A stretch of DNA of 64,000 bases from VAZQ01 sp035293945 (lineage in GTDB: Bacteria > Pseudomonadota > Alphaproteobacteria > Rhizobiales > Xanthobacteraceae): the NCBI GenBank assembly GCA_035293945.1, contig DATGLV010000033.1, positions 1-64,000 on the forward strand. The letters run 5' to 3'. Positions within the stretch are counted from its first letter, which is position 1. Each line of letters starts with the position of its first letter. Shown here one piece after another: positions 8,757-17,773 of this stretch. The notes beneath the pieces are model-generated. The model searched no databases, was not told where the DNA came from, and saw nothing but the letters and a program-made list of their open reading frames with translations. A program made the position numbers and the translations under genes.

Positions 8757-9539
8757 TTAGACCTGCGCCAGTGGCAACAACGCGCCGTTGCGCAGGATAG
8801 CCTCGGCTTCCGGCGTCGGCTCCCCAGCCATATTATTCAGGATAAGGCCGGGGCATAACGCAAGCGGGGCGCGGCTTGCCTTTGTGGCTCGCACCAGAAC
8901 ACGGATCGCCGGCTGGCCGGGTTTCGCATAGACCGGCAGGATCGCAATGGCGCCAAAAGCCCCGTCGAGGCACTTGAGCAGGTCGGCCAAGCCGTCCGCG
9001 CGAAAGATCAACGTCAGGGTGCCACGCGGGCCGAGCAGCCTGGCGGCGGCCTTGATCCAGGCGGAGAGCATCTCACGCGGCGCCGCATGCGCAAGGCGGC
9101 GCCGACGGTCGGGCGATGGCCGCTGCCGTAGCGGTTCGTTGAATGGCGGGTTCATCAGCACGCGGGAAACTGAATCCGGCCGAAGCCCGACGGCCGCGAA
9201 GGCACGGGCAGGCGCGGCGGCATCCAGGACAATCGGTTTCACGCGCGCATCGAGTTGATTGAGGCGGGCATTTTCCGCGGCGAGCGCAGCGAGATCGAGA
9301 TCGATCTCGACGAGCGTCACCGTGATGTCGGCGGCGCGCAGAGCCAAGGCAAGGCCGGCGGCGCCGACTCCGGCCCCGAGCTCGACCACGTGATCGCCGC
9401 GCTCTGCCGGGCACGAGGCCGCCAAAAGAATCGCATCATGGCCGACCCGATGTCCCCGGCGCGGCTGCCGCAAGCGCAGGGCGCCGCCCAGGACCGCATC
9501 CTCGGTCAGCTCGCCTCCGCCCGTTTGAAGTCTCATCAT
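8757..9539 (-). CDS. tRNA1(Val) A37 N6-methyltransferase-like protein
   Basis: A 260-residue class I SAM-dependent methyltransferase. The SAM-binding motif is ELGAGVGAAGL (53-63), the acidic end of the next strand is VEIDLDL, and the catalytic motif is NPPF (130-133), typical of N6-adenine or glutamine methylation. The overall layout matches TrmN6/YfiC-like proteins, which methylate adenine 37 of tRNA1(Val), and also the related HemK group. The start overlaps the stop of the DUF2007 gene in an ATGA junction, so the two are co-translated. Confidence 0.85.
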   Translation of the reverse strand: MMRLQTGGGELTEDAVLGGALRLRQPRRGHRVGHDAILLAASCPAERGDHVVELGAGVGAAGLALALRAADITVTLVEIDLDLAALAAENARLNQLDARVKPIVLDAAAPARAFAAVGLRPDSVSRVLMNPPFNEPLRQRPSPDRRRRLAHAAPREMLSAWIKAAARLLGPRGTLTLIFRADGLADLLKCLDGAFGAIAILPVYAKPGQPAIRVLVRATKASRAPLALCPGLILNNMAGEPTPEAEAILRNGALLPLAQV

Positions 9540-9763
9540 GCATCAGCGCGCAGTTCATGACCGAGCCCGGCCCCTTGCAGCAGGCGCCGCGCCGTCGCCA
9601 TGTCTTCCTCGGCAACCATCACCCGGCGCGGCAGAATTCCAATCGAGCCCTCGAGCACGCTCATGTTGTGGTCGAGAATGAGGTGCGGAATAGCGGCCCC
9701 GTCCAGCAGCGCCGCGATCGCGGACACCAACACCGCATCGTTGGTTCGAACCAGTTCGCGCAA
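9536..9763 (-). CDS. DUF2007 small protein
   Basis: A 75-residue protein of the DUF2007 (putative signal-transducing) family, seen in MRELVRTNDAVLVSAIAALL at the N-terminus and PRRVMVAEEDMATARRLL near the end. The function is unknown. It overlaps the downstream methyltransferase start by four bases. The same pairing is frequent in alphaproteobacteria, which supports the call. Confidence 0.85.
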   Translation of the reverse strand: MRELVRTNDAVLVSAIAALLDGAAIPHLILDHNMSVLEGSIGILPRRVMVAEEDMATARRLLQGAGLGHELRADA

Positions 9764-9778
9764 ATCCGATCCCCCCTT

Positions 9779-10780
9779 TCACGGCCGCCGGCGGTCGCTA
9801 ACTCCACCCGTCGCTCCCGGCGCCCGCTGCGCCAGATAGGCAAGAAGCTTCATCTCCCGGCGTCCGCGCGTGACCGTGTCAAGAATGAGGCCGGCCATGG
9901 CGAAAAGGAAGGCCAGCAGCATGAGGCCAGTCGAAAGCACGGCGGTCGGCAGCCGCGGCACGATTCCCTGCTCAAGGAAGGTCGCGAAGATCGGCACCGC
10001 CAACGCGAGCGAGATGAAGGCGAGCCCCAGACCCACCGCGCCGAAGAAGGCAAGCGGCCGCTCGCTGCGGCAGAGATCGATGATGGTGGCGAGGAGGCGT
10101 AAGCCGTCGCGCCAGGTATTGAGCTTCGACGTCGAGCCGACCGGACGCGAAAAATAGGGTGTCGGCAGCTCGGCGGTCGGCAGCTCGAGCTCCAACGCAT
10201 GCACGGTGAGCTCGATCTCGATCTCGAAGCCGCGCGAGAGCACTGGGAAGGATTTCACGAACCTTCGCGAGAACACCCGATAGCCGGACAAAATGTCGGT
10301 GAAGCTTGCATTGAATGTCCAGTCCACGGCGGCGCAGAACAGGCGGTTGCCGAAGCGGTGACCGGCCCGATAGGTAGTCTCCTCGCGGTGAACGCGCGCG
10401 GCCACCACCATGTCGAGCTGCTCTTCCAGGAGCCGCGCCACCATGGGACGGGCGCTACCCGCATCGTAGGTCGCATCGCCGTCCACCAGGACAAAGACGT
10501 CCGCATCCACGTCGGCGAACATGCGTCGAACCACATTGCCTTTGCCCTGATGCGTCTCTCGGCCGACCACCGCGCCCGCACGGCGGGCAAGCTCGACCGT
10601 GCGATCGGTGGAATTGTTGTCATAAACATGGATCGTCGCTTCCGGCAGGGCCGCACGGAAGTCCGCCACGACTTTGGAGATGGCCGTCTCCTCGTTGAAG
10701 CAGGGAACAAGGACGGCGATCCGCGGAACGGTAAGATCAAGCCCCGCCACGACCGTCGGCATTGCCTCGACTTTAGGCAT
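9779..10780 (-). CDS. Family 2 glycosyltransferase with C-terminal membrane helices
   Basis: About 333 residues, similar to dolichyl-phosphate-mannose/glucose synthases. These transfer a sugar from a nucleotide donor to polyprenyl phosphate. The nucleotide-binding start VLVPCFNEE (23-31), YDNNSTDRT, and the metal-binding DGD (100-102) are all present. Two hydrophobic segments at about residues 240-310 should anchor it in the inner membrane. I prefer ATG 10780, which follows GAGAGGGG and leaves room for a promoter before the divergent prenyl synthase gene. ATG 10825 is the alternative, giving 348 residues. Confidence 0.9.
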   Translation of the reverse strand: MPKVEAMPTVVAGLDLTVPRIAVLVPCFNEETAISKVVADFRAALPEATIHVYDNNSTDRTVELARRAGAVVGRETHQGKGNVVRRMFADVDADVFVLVDGDATYDAGSARPMVARLLEEQLDMVVAARVHREETTYRAGHRFGNRLFCAAVDWTFNASFTDILSGYRVFSRRFVKSFPVLSRGFEIEIELTVHALELELPTAELPTPYFSRPVGSTSKLNTWRDGLRLLATIIDLCRSERPLAFFGAVGLGLAFISLALAVPIFATFLEQGIVPRLPTAVLSTGLMLLAFLFAMAGLILDTVTRGRREMKLLAYLAQRAPGATGGVSDRRRP

Positions 10781-10865
10781 TTCCCCTCTCGACTTTAAGG
10801 ATTGCTGGTCAAGTTCGGCAGCCATAGGTCAATTTGAGCACTTGCCCCCCCACCATAGCGTTTCT

Positions 10866-11909
10866 ATGCTCCCGCGTCCCTCCACTTGGAGCGCCGCTTT
10901 GGCCGTCATCGTCCCGTTCGAAAGCCCCTCCTCTCCTTCGATTGCCCCGCTGATCGAGCTTGTCTCCGCCGACATGGAGCGGGTCAACGCCACGATCCTG
11001 TCGCGGACCGGATCGGAGGTGACAATGATTCCGGAAATCGCCACGCATTTGATCGAGTCGGGCGGCAAGCGGCTGCGGCCGATGCTCACGCTGGCAATGG
11101 CGCAGCTCGCAGGCTACGGCGGCGATGGCCATGTCAAGCTCGCAGCCGCGGTCGAGTTCATGCACACGGCTACGCTGCTGCATGACGATGTGGTCGACGA
11201 GAGCGAGATGCGCCGCGGCAGGCTTGCTGCCCGCATGCTCTGGGGTAACGCGGCGAGCGTTCTGGTCGGCGACTTTCTGCTCGGCCAGGCCTTCAAGATG
11301 ATGGTGGAGGTCGGGTCGCTCAGGGCGCTCGAAATCCTCTCCACCGCGGCCGCCATCATTGCCGAAGGCGAGGTGATGCAGCTTGCCGCCGCCAAGAACA
11401 CGGCTACCACCGAGGACGAATACCTTTCGGTGATCCGCGGCAAGACGGCGGAACTGTTTGCCGCCGCTTGTGAGGTCGGTCCGGCATTGTGCGCGCGACC
11501 GAAGGCCGAGCAGTCGGCCTGCCGCTCCTTCGGGATGAATTTGGGCATCGCCTTCCAGCTCGTCGATGATGCGCTCGACTACGGAGGCAAGGCGGCGAAG
11601 CTCGGCAAGAACGTCGGAGATGATTTTCGCGAGGGCAAGATCACGCTGCCGGTTGTGCTCTCTTTCCGCCGCGGCTCGGCGGACGAGCGCGCGTTTTGGT
11701 GCCGCGTGCTCGAGGACGGCGACGCAAGCGAGGCGGACCTCGAGCATGCGATCGGCCTGATGGCCAAGCACCGGGCGCTCGAGGATACGATCCAGCGCGC
11801 GCGCCACTATGGGGCGATCGCCAAGGATGCGCTCGCTTTGTTCCCGGCCTCGCCCATGAAGGAGGCGCTGGTCGAGGCGGTCGAGTTCTGCATCGCCCGC
11901 TCGAATTAG
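10866..11909 (+). CDS. ispB: Polyprenyl (octa-/decaprenyl) diphosphate synthase
   Basis: A 347-residue trans-prenyltransferase that builds the ubiquinone side chain. The first aspartate-rich motif is DDVVD (107-111) and the second is in FQLVDDALDYGG. GGKRLRPMLTLAMAQ is the conserved substrate-binding region. The chain length of the product (C40 or C50) cannot be read from sequence. The start may be ATG 10866 or a downstream TTG near 10899; the first ~14 residues are not conserved in relatives I recall. It is divergent from the glycosyltransferase. Confidence 0.93.
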   Translation: MLPRPSTWSAALAVIVPFESPSSPSIAPLIELVSADMERVNATILSRTGSEVTMIPEIATHLIESGGKRLRPMLTLAMAQLAGYGGDGHVKLAAAVEFMHTATLLHDDVVDESEMRRGRLAARMLWGNAASVLVGDFLLGQAFKMMVEVGSLRALEILSTAAAIIAEGEVMQLAAAKNTATTEDEYLSVIRGKTAELFAAACEVGPALCARPKAEQSACRSFGMNLGIAFQLVDDALDYGGKAAKLGKNVGDDFREGKITLPVVLSFRRGSADERAFWCRVLEDGDASEADLEHAIGLMAKHRALEDTIQRARHYGAIAKDALALFPASPMKEALVEAVEFCIARSN

Positions 11910-11915
11910 TTTCTA

Positions 11916-12046
11916 TGCGTCATGGCCAGGCTTGTCCTGGCTTGTCCCGGCCATCCAGGTCTTGTTCGAGACTGATAGCGCAGACGTGGATGCCGGCGAC
12001 AAGGGCGTTTGCGCCCGTATTCGACGGGCTATGCGCGGGCATGACT
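11916..12046. repeat. Bradyrhizobium-type intergenic palindromic repeat
   Basis: Contains GTCATGGCCAGGCTTGTCCTGG and a partial repetition CTTGTCCCGGCCATCCA, then GTGGATGCCGGCGACAAG and finally GCGCGGGCATGACT, which is the inverted form. This is the well-known long palindromic element scattered between genes in Bradyrhizobium and relatives. The duplicated CTTGTCC portion suggests a small internal duplication. It lies just past the prenyl synthase stop. Confidence 0.75.
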
Positions 12047-12074
12047 CCCTCGCACGTGACTGGACGCCGAGATT

Positions 12075-13055
12075 ATGCTGACCAGACGAACCCTGCTCAC
12101 AGCGGCTTGCGCGTGTGCCCTCTCGGCCGGCACGGGCGAGGCTGCTTTGGCGCAGGCCTATCCGAACCGGCCGATCAAGATGATCGTGCCCTACCCGCCG
12201 GCCGGGCCGATCGACATTATGGCGCGCCTCTTGGGCCAGCAACTGTCGAACGCCTTCGGTCAACAGCTGGTGGTCGAGAATCGCCCCGGCGCCGGCTCGA
12301 TCCTGGGCACCAAGGCCGCAGCCACGGCCGAGCCGGACGGCTACACATTGCTGTTCGCCTCATCGGGCTCGCTCGCGGTGGCGCCCGCGCTCTACGCGAA
12401 TTACGATGTCGATATCCTCAAGGCCTTCGTGCCGGTCGGCGAGGTGGCACTCTTGCCGCACGTGCTGGTCGTCGCCAATTCGGTCCCGGCCCGGACGGTG
12501 GCCGAGTTCATCAGCTATGCAAAGGCCAACCCCGGCAAGCTCAACTACGGTGCCTCGCTCGGCACGCCGCCGCATCTGCTCTCGACGCTGTTCAAGACGC
12601 GAGCCGGCATCGATGTGGTCTATGTCCCGTACAAGGGCTCGGCCGCGTCGGTGACCGATCTGCTCGCCGGCGAGACGCAATTCACCATCGACGGCCTGAC
12701 CGGCCTTTATCCGCTGATCAAGGACCGCAAGGTGCGCGCGCTTGCGATCGCGCGCGCGCAGCGCTGGCCCGACCTGCCAGACGTACCGACCTTGGTCGAG
12801 AGCGGCTTTCCCGATTTCACGGTTGACGCCTGGACCGGCGTGGTAGCGCCAGCCGGCACGCCCGATGCGGTGGTGGCGACGCTCAACCGTGCCATCAACG
12901 CGGGCCTTGGCACCGCAGAAGCCAAAGAGGGCCTGGCGCGCTTCAATGCCATCGCGCAAACGAGCTCGCCGCAGGAGTTTGGCCGATTCATTGCCAGCGA
13001 GATGGCCAAATGGGCAGGAATCGTGAAATTGGCCGGAGCCAGGATTGACCCGTGA
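12075..13055 (+). CDS. Bug/TctC-family periplasmic substrate-binding protein
   Basis: A 326-residue Bug receptor. The signal peptide MLTRRTLLTAACACAL ends near Ala28 (LAQA), then YPNRPIKMIVPYPPAGPID and PDGYTLLFASSGS, both typical. It differs clearly from the receptor at 5.4 kb, so this is not a recent duplication. No transporter membrane genes adjoin it. It is followed 24 bases later by the SulP gene on the same strand, so co-transcription is possible. Confidence 0.92.
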   Translation: MLTRRTLLTAACACALSAGTGEAALAQAYPNRPIKMIVPYPPAGPIDIMARLLGQQLSNAFGQQLVVENRPGAGSILGTKAAATAEPDGYTLLFASSGSLAVAPALYANYDVDILKAFVPVGEVALLPHVLVVANSVPARTVAEFISYAKANPGKLNYGASLGTPPHLLSTLFKTRAGIDVVYVPYKGSAASVTDLLAGETQFTIDGLTGLYPLIKDRKVRALAIARAQRWPDLPDVPTLVESGFPDFTVDAWTGVVAPAGTPDAVVATLNRAINAGLGTAEAKEGLARFNAIAQTSSPQEFGRFIASEMAKWAGIVKLAGARIDP

Positions 13056-13079
13056 TCGCCAACGACTGACAGTCCGTAA

Positions 13080-14756
13080 ATGACTGATCGTTGGCCCGTG
13101 TTTCGAACCCTGCGCGGTTTTTCACCGACGGACTTGGACCGTGACCTGATCGCCGGGCTGACGCTCGCCGCCATCGCGATTCCGGAGCAGATGGCAACGG
13201 CGCGGCTCGGCGGCTTCGCGCCGCAGGTCGGTTTCTTCGCTTTCGTGGCCGGCACGCTCGGCTTTGCGGCTCTCGGCTCGAGCCGCGTGCTTTCGGTCGG
13301 AGCCGACTCGACGATCACCCCCATATTCGCCGGCAGCCTCGCGCTCATCGCGACCTCCGGCTCTCCCCAATACATTGCGCTTGCCGGCGCACTCGCCCTC
13401 ATGGTCGGCGTGATCCTCATCCTCGCGGGCCTCATTCGCTTCGGCTGGATCGCTGATCTGTTGTCAGAGCCGGTGATCACTGGATTCCTGGCCGGCATTT
13501 CCGTGCATATCGTGGTCTCGCAGGCGCCTGCCGTGCTGGGTTTCCCGGGAGGTAGCGGCAGCTTTTCCGAGCGGGCGATGGGGATCCTCGCTCATCTTGG
13601 GCAAACCAATCCGCTCGCGCTGGCGCTCGGCTTGGGCGTGCTTCTCGTTACGCTCATCTGCGAGCGAATAAGCGCACGCATTCCGGGCGCGCTGATCGGG
13701 CTCGCGGTGGCAACCGCGGCCGTAATGGTCTTTGGCTTGGAGAAACACGGCGTCGCCGTGCTTGGCGAAGTTCCCTCAGGGTTGCCGCGCCCGGCGCTCC
13801 CCGCGATCGATTTCACGCAGGTCTATCGGATCGTGCCGCTCGCGATCGTGATCAGCCTGGTCGTCATGATGCAGACGGCGGTAACCACGCGGTCCTTTCC
13901 CCCTGCCGACGAGCTCCCTGACGTTGATCGAGACTTCATCGGCGCAGGCGCCGGTTCTCTGCTCGCAGGTTTTGTCGGCACCTTCCCGGTCAACACCAGC
14001 CCACCGCGTACCGCCATCACCGCGGACGTCGGCGCGCGCTCGCAGGCAGCCGGCCTCATCGCGGTTGCGATCGTGCTCGCGCTTGCAAGCGTCGGCACCG
14101 CGCTCCTGGCCCATGTTCCGGAAGCAGCGCTCGGGGGCATGTTGCTGTTCGTGGCGCAACGTATATTCCGCTGGTCGACTTTCGTCGATGTGTTCCGGCG
14201 CGCGCCCGGCGAATTTGCCCTCATTGTCGCCACCATGGCGGCGATCGTGGTGCTGCCGATTCAGACCGGCGTAGTGATCGGCATCTTTCTCTCGCTGTTG
14301 CATGGCGTGTTCATCACCACGCGGACCGTGCCCATCGAGTTCGAGCGCGTTCCCGGCACCACGATCTGGTGGCCGCCGCATCCGAGCCTCAAGGGCGAGA
14401 AGGTCGACGGGGTGCTGGTCATGGCGTTCCAGGCGCCGCTTTCATTTCTCAATGCCTACGACTTCCGCCATGGCTTGACCGACGCGGTGGCGCAAAAGAA
14501 GAAGGGCGTCTTGCGCTTGGTGGTGCTGGAAGCAAGCAGCATCGCGGCGATCGACTACACGGCCGCCGCGGTGCTGTGCGACGTGATCCGCCAATGCCGG
14601 GATGAAGGCGCCGATTTTGCCGTGGCACGATTAGAATCGCTCCGCGCGCAAGAATCCTTCGACGCATTCGGGCTTACGCAGCTCTTGGGCGCGGATCACA
14701 TCTTCCGCAGCGTCGAGGAGGCGGTAAGGGAAATTGGCAGGAAGCCGAATGAATGA
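13080..14756 (+). CDS. SulP family anion transporter with STAS domain
   Basis: A 558-residue inner-membrane transporter of the SulP/SLC26 family. About ten or more hydrophobic helices fill residues 20-430, beginning with FSPTDLDRDLIAGLTLAAIA. The C-terminal STAS domain spans about 440-555, with VVLEASSIAAIDYTAA as its phosphorylation-loop-like segment. The substrate may be sulfate, bicarbonate or an organic anion; a Bug receptor upstream does not settle it. Length is normal. Confidence 0.92.
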   Translation: MTDRWPVFRTLRGFSPTDLDRDLIAGLTLAAIAIPEQMATARLGGFAPQVGFFAFVAGTLGFAALGSSRVLSVGADSTITPIFAGSLALIATSGSPQYIALAGALALMVGVILILAGLIRFGWIADLLSEPVITGFLAGISVHIVVSQAPAVLGFPGGSGSFSERAMGILAHLGQTNPLALALGLGVLLVTLICERISARIPGALIGLAVATAAVMVFGLEKHGVAVLGEVPSGLPRPALPAIDFTQVYRIVPLAIVISLVVMMQTAVTTRSFPPADELPDVDRDFIGAGAGSLLAGFVGTFPVNTSPPRTAITADVGARSQAAGLIAVAIVLALASVGTALLAHVPEAALGGMLLFVAQRIFRWSTFVDVFRRAPGEFALIVATMAAIVVLPIQTGVVIGIFLSLLHGVFITTRTVPIEFERVPGTTIWWPPHPSLKGEKVDGVLVMAFQAPLSFLNAYDFRHGLTDAVAQKKKGVLRLVVLEASSIAAIDYTAAAVLCDVIRQCRDEGADFAVARLESLRAQESFDAFGLTQLLGADHIFRSVEEAVREIGRKPNE

Positions 14757-14804
14757 GCGCGCCCACCTCTCGCACTGCGAGGAGCCGCGATCCGTCTGGG
14801 ACGT

Positions 14805-15716
14805 TTAGCCTCCCCCCAACACGGTCGGCCTGATCCACCAAGTGGGCCGCGCCGCGCGCAGGATGCGGGCAGCCGCTTGGGCGGCGCGCCGGGTGGGAAA
14901 CAAAGCAAAGCAGGTCGCGCCCGAGCCCGACATGCGGGCGAGCCGGCAGCCGGGCAGAAGGCGCAGCGCATCCAGCGCTTGGCCAATGGTCGGATTGAGC
15001 GCGATCGCCGGCGCCTCGAGATCGTTGTTGCGGTCAGTCACGTAGGCGATGACGTCATCGCAGGAAGGTTCGCATGAGCGCGATTGGTCGGTGCCGTTCG
15101 CCCACTCGTCTTGTATAGGCACGGATGCATGGCCGGGCGCGAGCGAGGGCGCGCCGAGCGCTTTGAACACCTCTTTGGTCGGCACTGCGACGCGGGGATT
15201 GATGAGCAGCGCCGGGAGCGGCGGAATGCGCCAAGGCGCTGACAGAATTTCGCCGATGCCGCGCATCATGCGCGGCTGTGGATCAAGACAAACCGGAATG
15301 TCGGCGCCGGTTGAGCGCGCCGCGTCGAGCAGCCGCGCGTCGTCCATCCTGATGTGATTTTGGCGTGCCAGATGCCGCAGGGCGGCCGCCGCGTCCGCCG
15401 AGCCGCCACCAACACCAGCCGCCACCGGCAGATGCTTGGAAAGCACGAATTGCCCAAGCCGTAGGCCTTCGTAGCGCTCGCCCAGGGCGCGCACGGCCTT
15501 GAGCACCAGGTTGTCGGCAAGATCGCCGGCCAGCGCCGCGGTGGGCCCCAGCACCTTGAGCATAAGATTCTTTCCTGGCGTGAAAGTGAGGGTATCGCCC
15601 ACGCCGGCGAACACCACCAGACTTTCGATCTCATGGTAGCCATCAGGGCGCCGACCAAGCACCCGCAGCGTTAGGTTGACCTTGGCGGGCGCCCGCTCGA
15701 CGCGCGCAGTCGGCAC
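14805..15716 (-). CDS. ispE: 4-diphosphocytidyl-2-C-methyl-D-erythritol kinase
   Basis: A 303-residue GHMP kinase of the non-mevalonate isoprenoid pathway, which phosphorylates the 2-hydroxyl of CDP-ME using ATP. APAKVNLTLRVLGRRPDGYH at residues 10-28 is the signature, with the glycine-rich ATP loop LPVAAGVGGGSADAAAA at 96-112 and SGSGATCFALF near the end. The GTG start at 15716 puts the conserved motif at residue 9. The frame stays open further upstream only as a shadow of the TPR gene. It follows that gene by 24 bases. Confidence 0.94.
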   Translation of the reverse strand: MPTARVERAPAKVNLTLRVLGRRPDGYHEIESLVVFAGVGDTLTFTPGKNLMLKVLGPTAALAGDLADNLVLKAVRALGERYEGLRLGQFVLSKHLPVAAGVGGGSADAAAALRHLARQNHIRMDDARLLDAARSTGADIPVCLDPQPRMMRGIGEILSAPWRIPPLPALLINPRVAVPTKEVFKALGAPSLAPGHASVPIQDEWANGTDQSRSCEPSCDDVIAYVTDRNNDLEAPAIALNPTIGQALDALRLLPGCRLARMSGSGATCFALFPTRRAAQAAARILRAARPTWWIRPTVLGGG

Positions 15717-15739
15717 TTTCTTATCAGCTCTGGACCGGC

Positions 15740-17482
15740 TCAGCCGCCGCCATCGGACTTCTTCTGCTTGGCCTGGACGGAAGCATCGTCCGGCAGGCCG
15801 GACTTGAGCTTCGCCTCGATGGCCGGGAGATCTTCGGCATCGGGCCCCAGATCGCGTGCATGCGCCCACTGGAACCGCGCCTCCACGGTGCGGCCGATCT
15901 TCCAATAGGCATCGCCCAAGTGATCGTTGATGGTCGGATCCTCGGGCTTGAGCTCGACCGCACGGTCGAGGTTCTTCACAGCTTCGTCGTACTTGCCGAT
16001 GCGGTAATAGGCCCACCCGAGCGAATCGACGATATAGCCGTCGTCCGCCCGTTGCTCGACGGCACGCTTGATCATGTTCATGCCTTCGTCGAGGTTTATG
16101 CCCTTGTCGATCCACGAATAGCCGAGATAGTTGAGCACGTGCGGCTGATCGGGAAACAGCTCGAGCGCCTTCTTGAGATCAGCCTCGGCCTTGGGCCACT
16201 GCTTGGAACGCTCGTAGCAGATGCCGCGGAAATAAAACCAGGTCCAGTCCTGCTTGTCGGGCTTCGGCATCGTGGCAATGCCCTTGCCGTAGGTGTCGGC
16301 GCAGTCGGCGAAATCCTTGCGCCCACGCTCGATATTGCCCAGCGCCATGATCGCGTCGAGATCGGAGGGGGCGGCTGCGATCAGCTTCTGCAGGTCCGCC
16401 TTGGCCTCGTCGCTGCGGTCGATGGCGTCGAGGTCGATGGCGCGCTGGATCAAGGCGCTGCGCTCGAGCGCCGAATTGGCCGGCACGCGCTCGTAGGTCT
16501 TGATCGCGAGCTCGGGCTTCTTCAGGCTCTCATAGAGATCGGCAAGCGCCAGCACCGAGAGCTGATGCGACGGCATCAGATAGAGCGAGAGCTGCAGATA
16601 GATGAGGGCGAGGTCCTCGCCGCCGCGCCGGCCGAGCGCGGAGCCCAGGCCATAGAGCACTTCGGCCGCGCCTGCCTGCGGCGAGTCGACCAGGATCGGC
16701 AGCTTCTTGCCGGCGTTGATATCCGCCATCGCCTCGGTGATCAGCGGATGATGCGGCAGCACTTCATCGAAGGCCCTGAAGACCTTGAGCGCGTCGTCCT
16801 TGCTGCCATTGCGTGACAGGTAGCTCCCGTAAGCCTGCACCACCCGCAAGGCACTGGCGTCAAGCTGGTGGGCGTGCTCCAGGCGCTTGCCGGCCTCCCG
16901 CTTCTGACCGGCCAGATCGAGGATCAGGCCGGCATGCAGCTCCTTGAAGATGCTGTACCAGTCCGGCCCCGACAGCTTGTCGATGGCGTCGATCGCCTGC
17001 TTGTTCTCGCCCGGCGTCGCCTCGGTCCAGGCCGACAACAGCGTGGCGGCGAGATCGGTGATCGGCCCGCGCACCGACTGTGCGAATTGCTGCCGGGCGA
17101 CCTGATATTGCTTCTGCTTGAGGGCGCGCACGCCCAGCACCAGCCGCGCGATGCGATCGTCTTTGTCGACCTGCAGAACATGGTCGGCGAGGCGTACCGC
17201 CTCCTCGACGTCGCCGTTGAGCAGCACCGACAGGAAGGTGCGGTCGAGCAAATCGTTGTTGTGCGGATCGCTGCGCATCGCTTGGCGATAGTAGGTCGCG
17301 GCGGCGCCGGCATCGCGCTCGCGACTTGCATGCAGGGCGGCCAGGAAGCTGCCGGAGGCGGTAAGATGCGCATTCGCCTGACTGGCTTGGTTGCCCTGCG
17401 CTTGCGCGGCGTGCGGGTCAAAAGCAGCGAGCACCAGCGCCGCAAGGGCGGGCAGGGCGCGGAGGGTGAGCGAGCGGATCAC
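15740..17482 (-). CDS. Exported tetratricopeptide repeat protein
   Basis: A 580-residue protein with a signal peptide (RALPALAALVLAAFDPHAAQAQ, cleavage near 29) and many TPR units. They are clearest at YVPANS-to-end, for example PHVLNYLGYSWIDKGINLDEG, DGYIVDSLGWAYYRIGKYDE and PTINDHLGDAYWKIGR. Proteins of this kind are periplasmic or lipid-anchored scaffolds in alphaproteobacteria and often sit beside ispE. No lipobox is evident. The partner is unknown. Confidence 0.88.
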   Translation of the reverse strand: MIRSLTLRALPALAALVLAAFDPHAAQAQGNQASQANAHLTASGSFLAALHASRERDAGAAATYYRQAMRSDPHNNDLLDRTFLSVLLNGDVEEAVRLADHVLQVDKDDRIARLVLGVRALKQKQYQVARQQFAQSVRGPITDLAATLLSAWTEATPGENKQAIDAIDKLSGPDWYSIFKELHAGLILDLAGQKREAGKRLEHAHQLDASALRVVQAYGSYLSRNGSKDDALKVFRAFDEVLPHHPLITEAMADINAGKKLPILVDSPQAGAAEVLYGLGSALGRRGGEDLALIYLQLSLYLMPSHQLSVLALADLYESLKKPELAIKTYERVPANSALERSALIQRAIDLDAIDRSDEAKADLQKLIAAAPSDLDAIMALGNIERGRKDFADCADTYGKGIATMPKPDKQDWTWFYFRGICYERSKQWPKAEADLKKALELFPDQPHVLNYLGYSWIDKGINLDEGMNMIKRAVEQRADDGYIVDSLGWAYYRIGKYDEAVKNLDRAVELKPEDPTINDHLGDAYWKIGRTVEARFQWAHARDLGPDAEDLPAIEAKLKSGLPDDASVQAKQKKSDGGG

Positions 17483-17773
17483 GGTTGGGTCGACTCCATC
17501 TGGCGGAACCCGTTTTCAAGAGGACCGCATTGCAGGACCACGTTCAGCACAAGTTCGGCCGGCTTTCTCTCGAGCGTGTCGATTCCGGGCCACCAATCAT
17601 AAGACCCGAATGCCGATGCAACCACAACCGGGCCGGCATGGCCCATCGGCGCAAACGCTATGGCCGGAGGCCACAGCCGAAGAGCCACGGCTCAGAGGGC
17701 ACATGAACGGCCCATTTAGAGCAAGTCCGGGCTCATTGGAAGGTCCGATATGGCAGCATCGTGACGGGAAGGA

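Noticed and set aside
14805..16115. 436-residue ispE fusion
   Set aside because: The part upstream of 15716 is a shadow of the TPR gene; the IspE signature begins right after the GTG.
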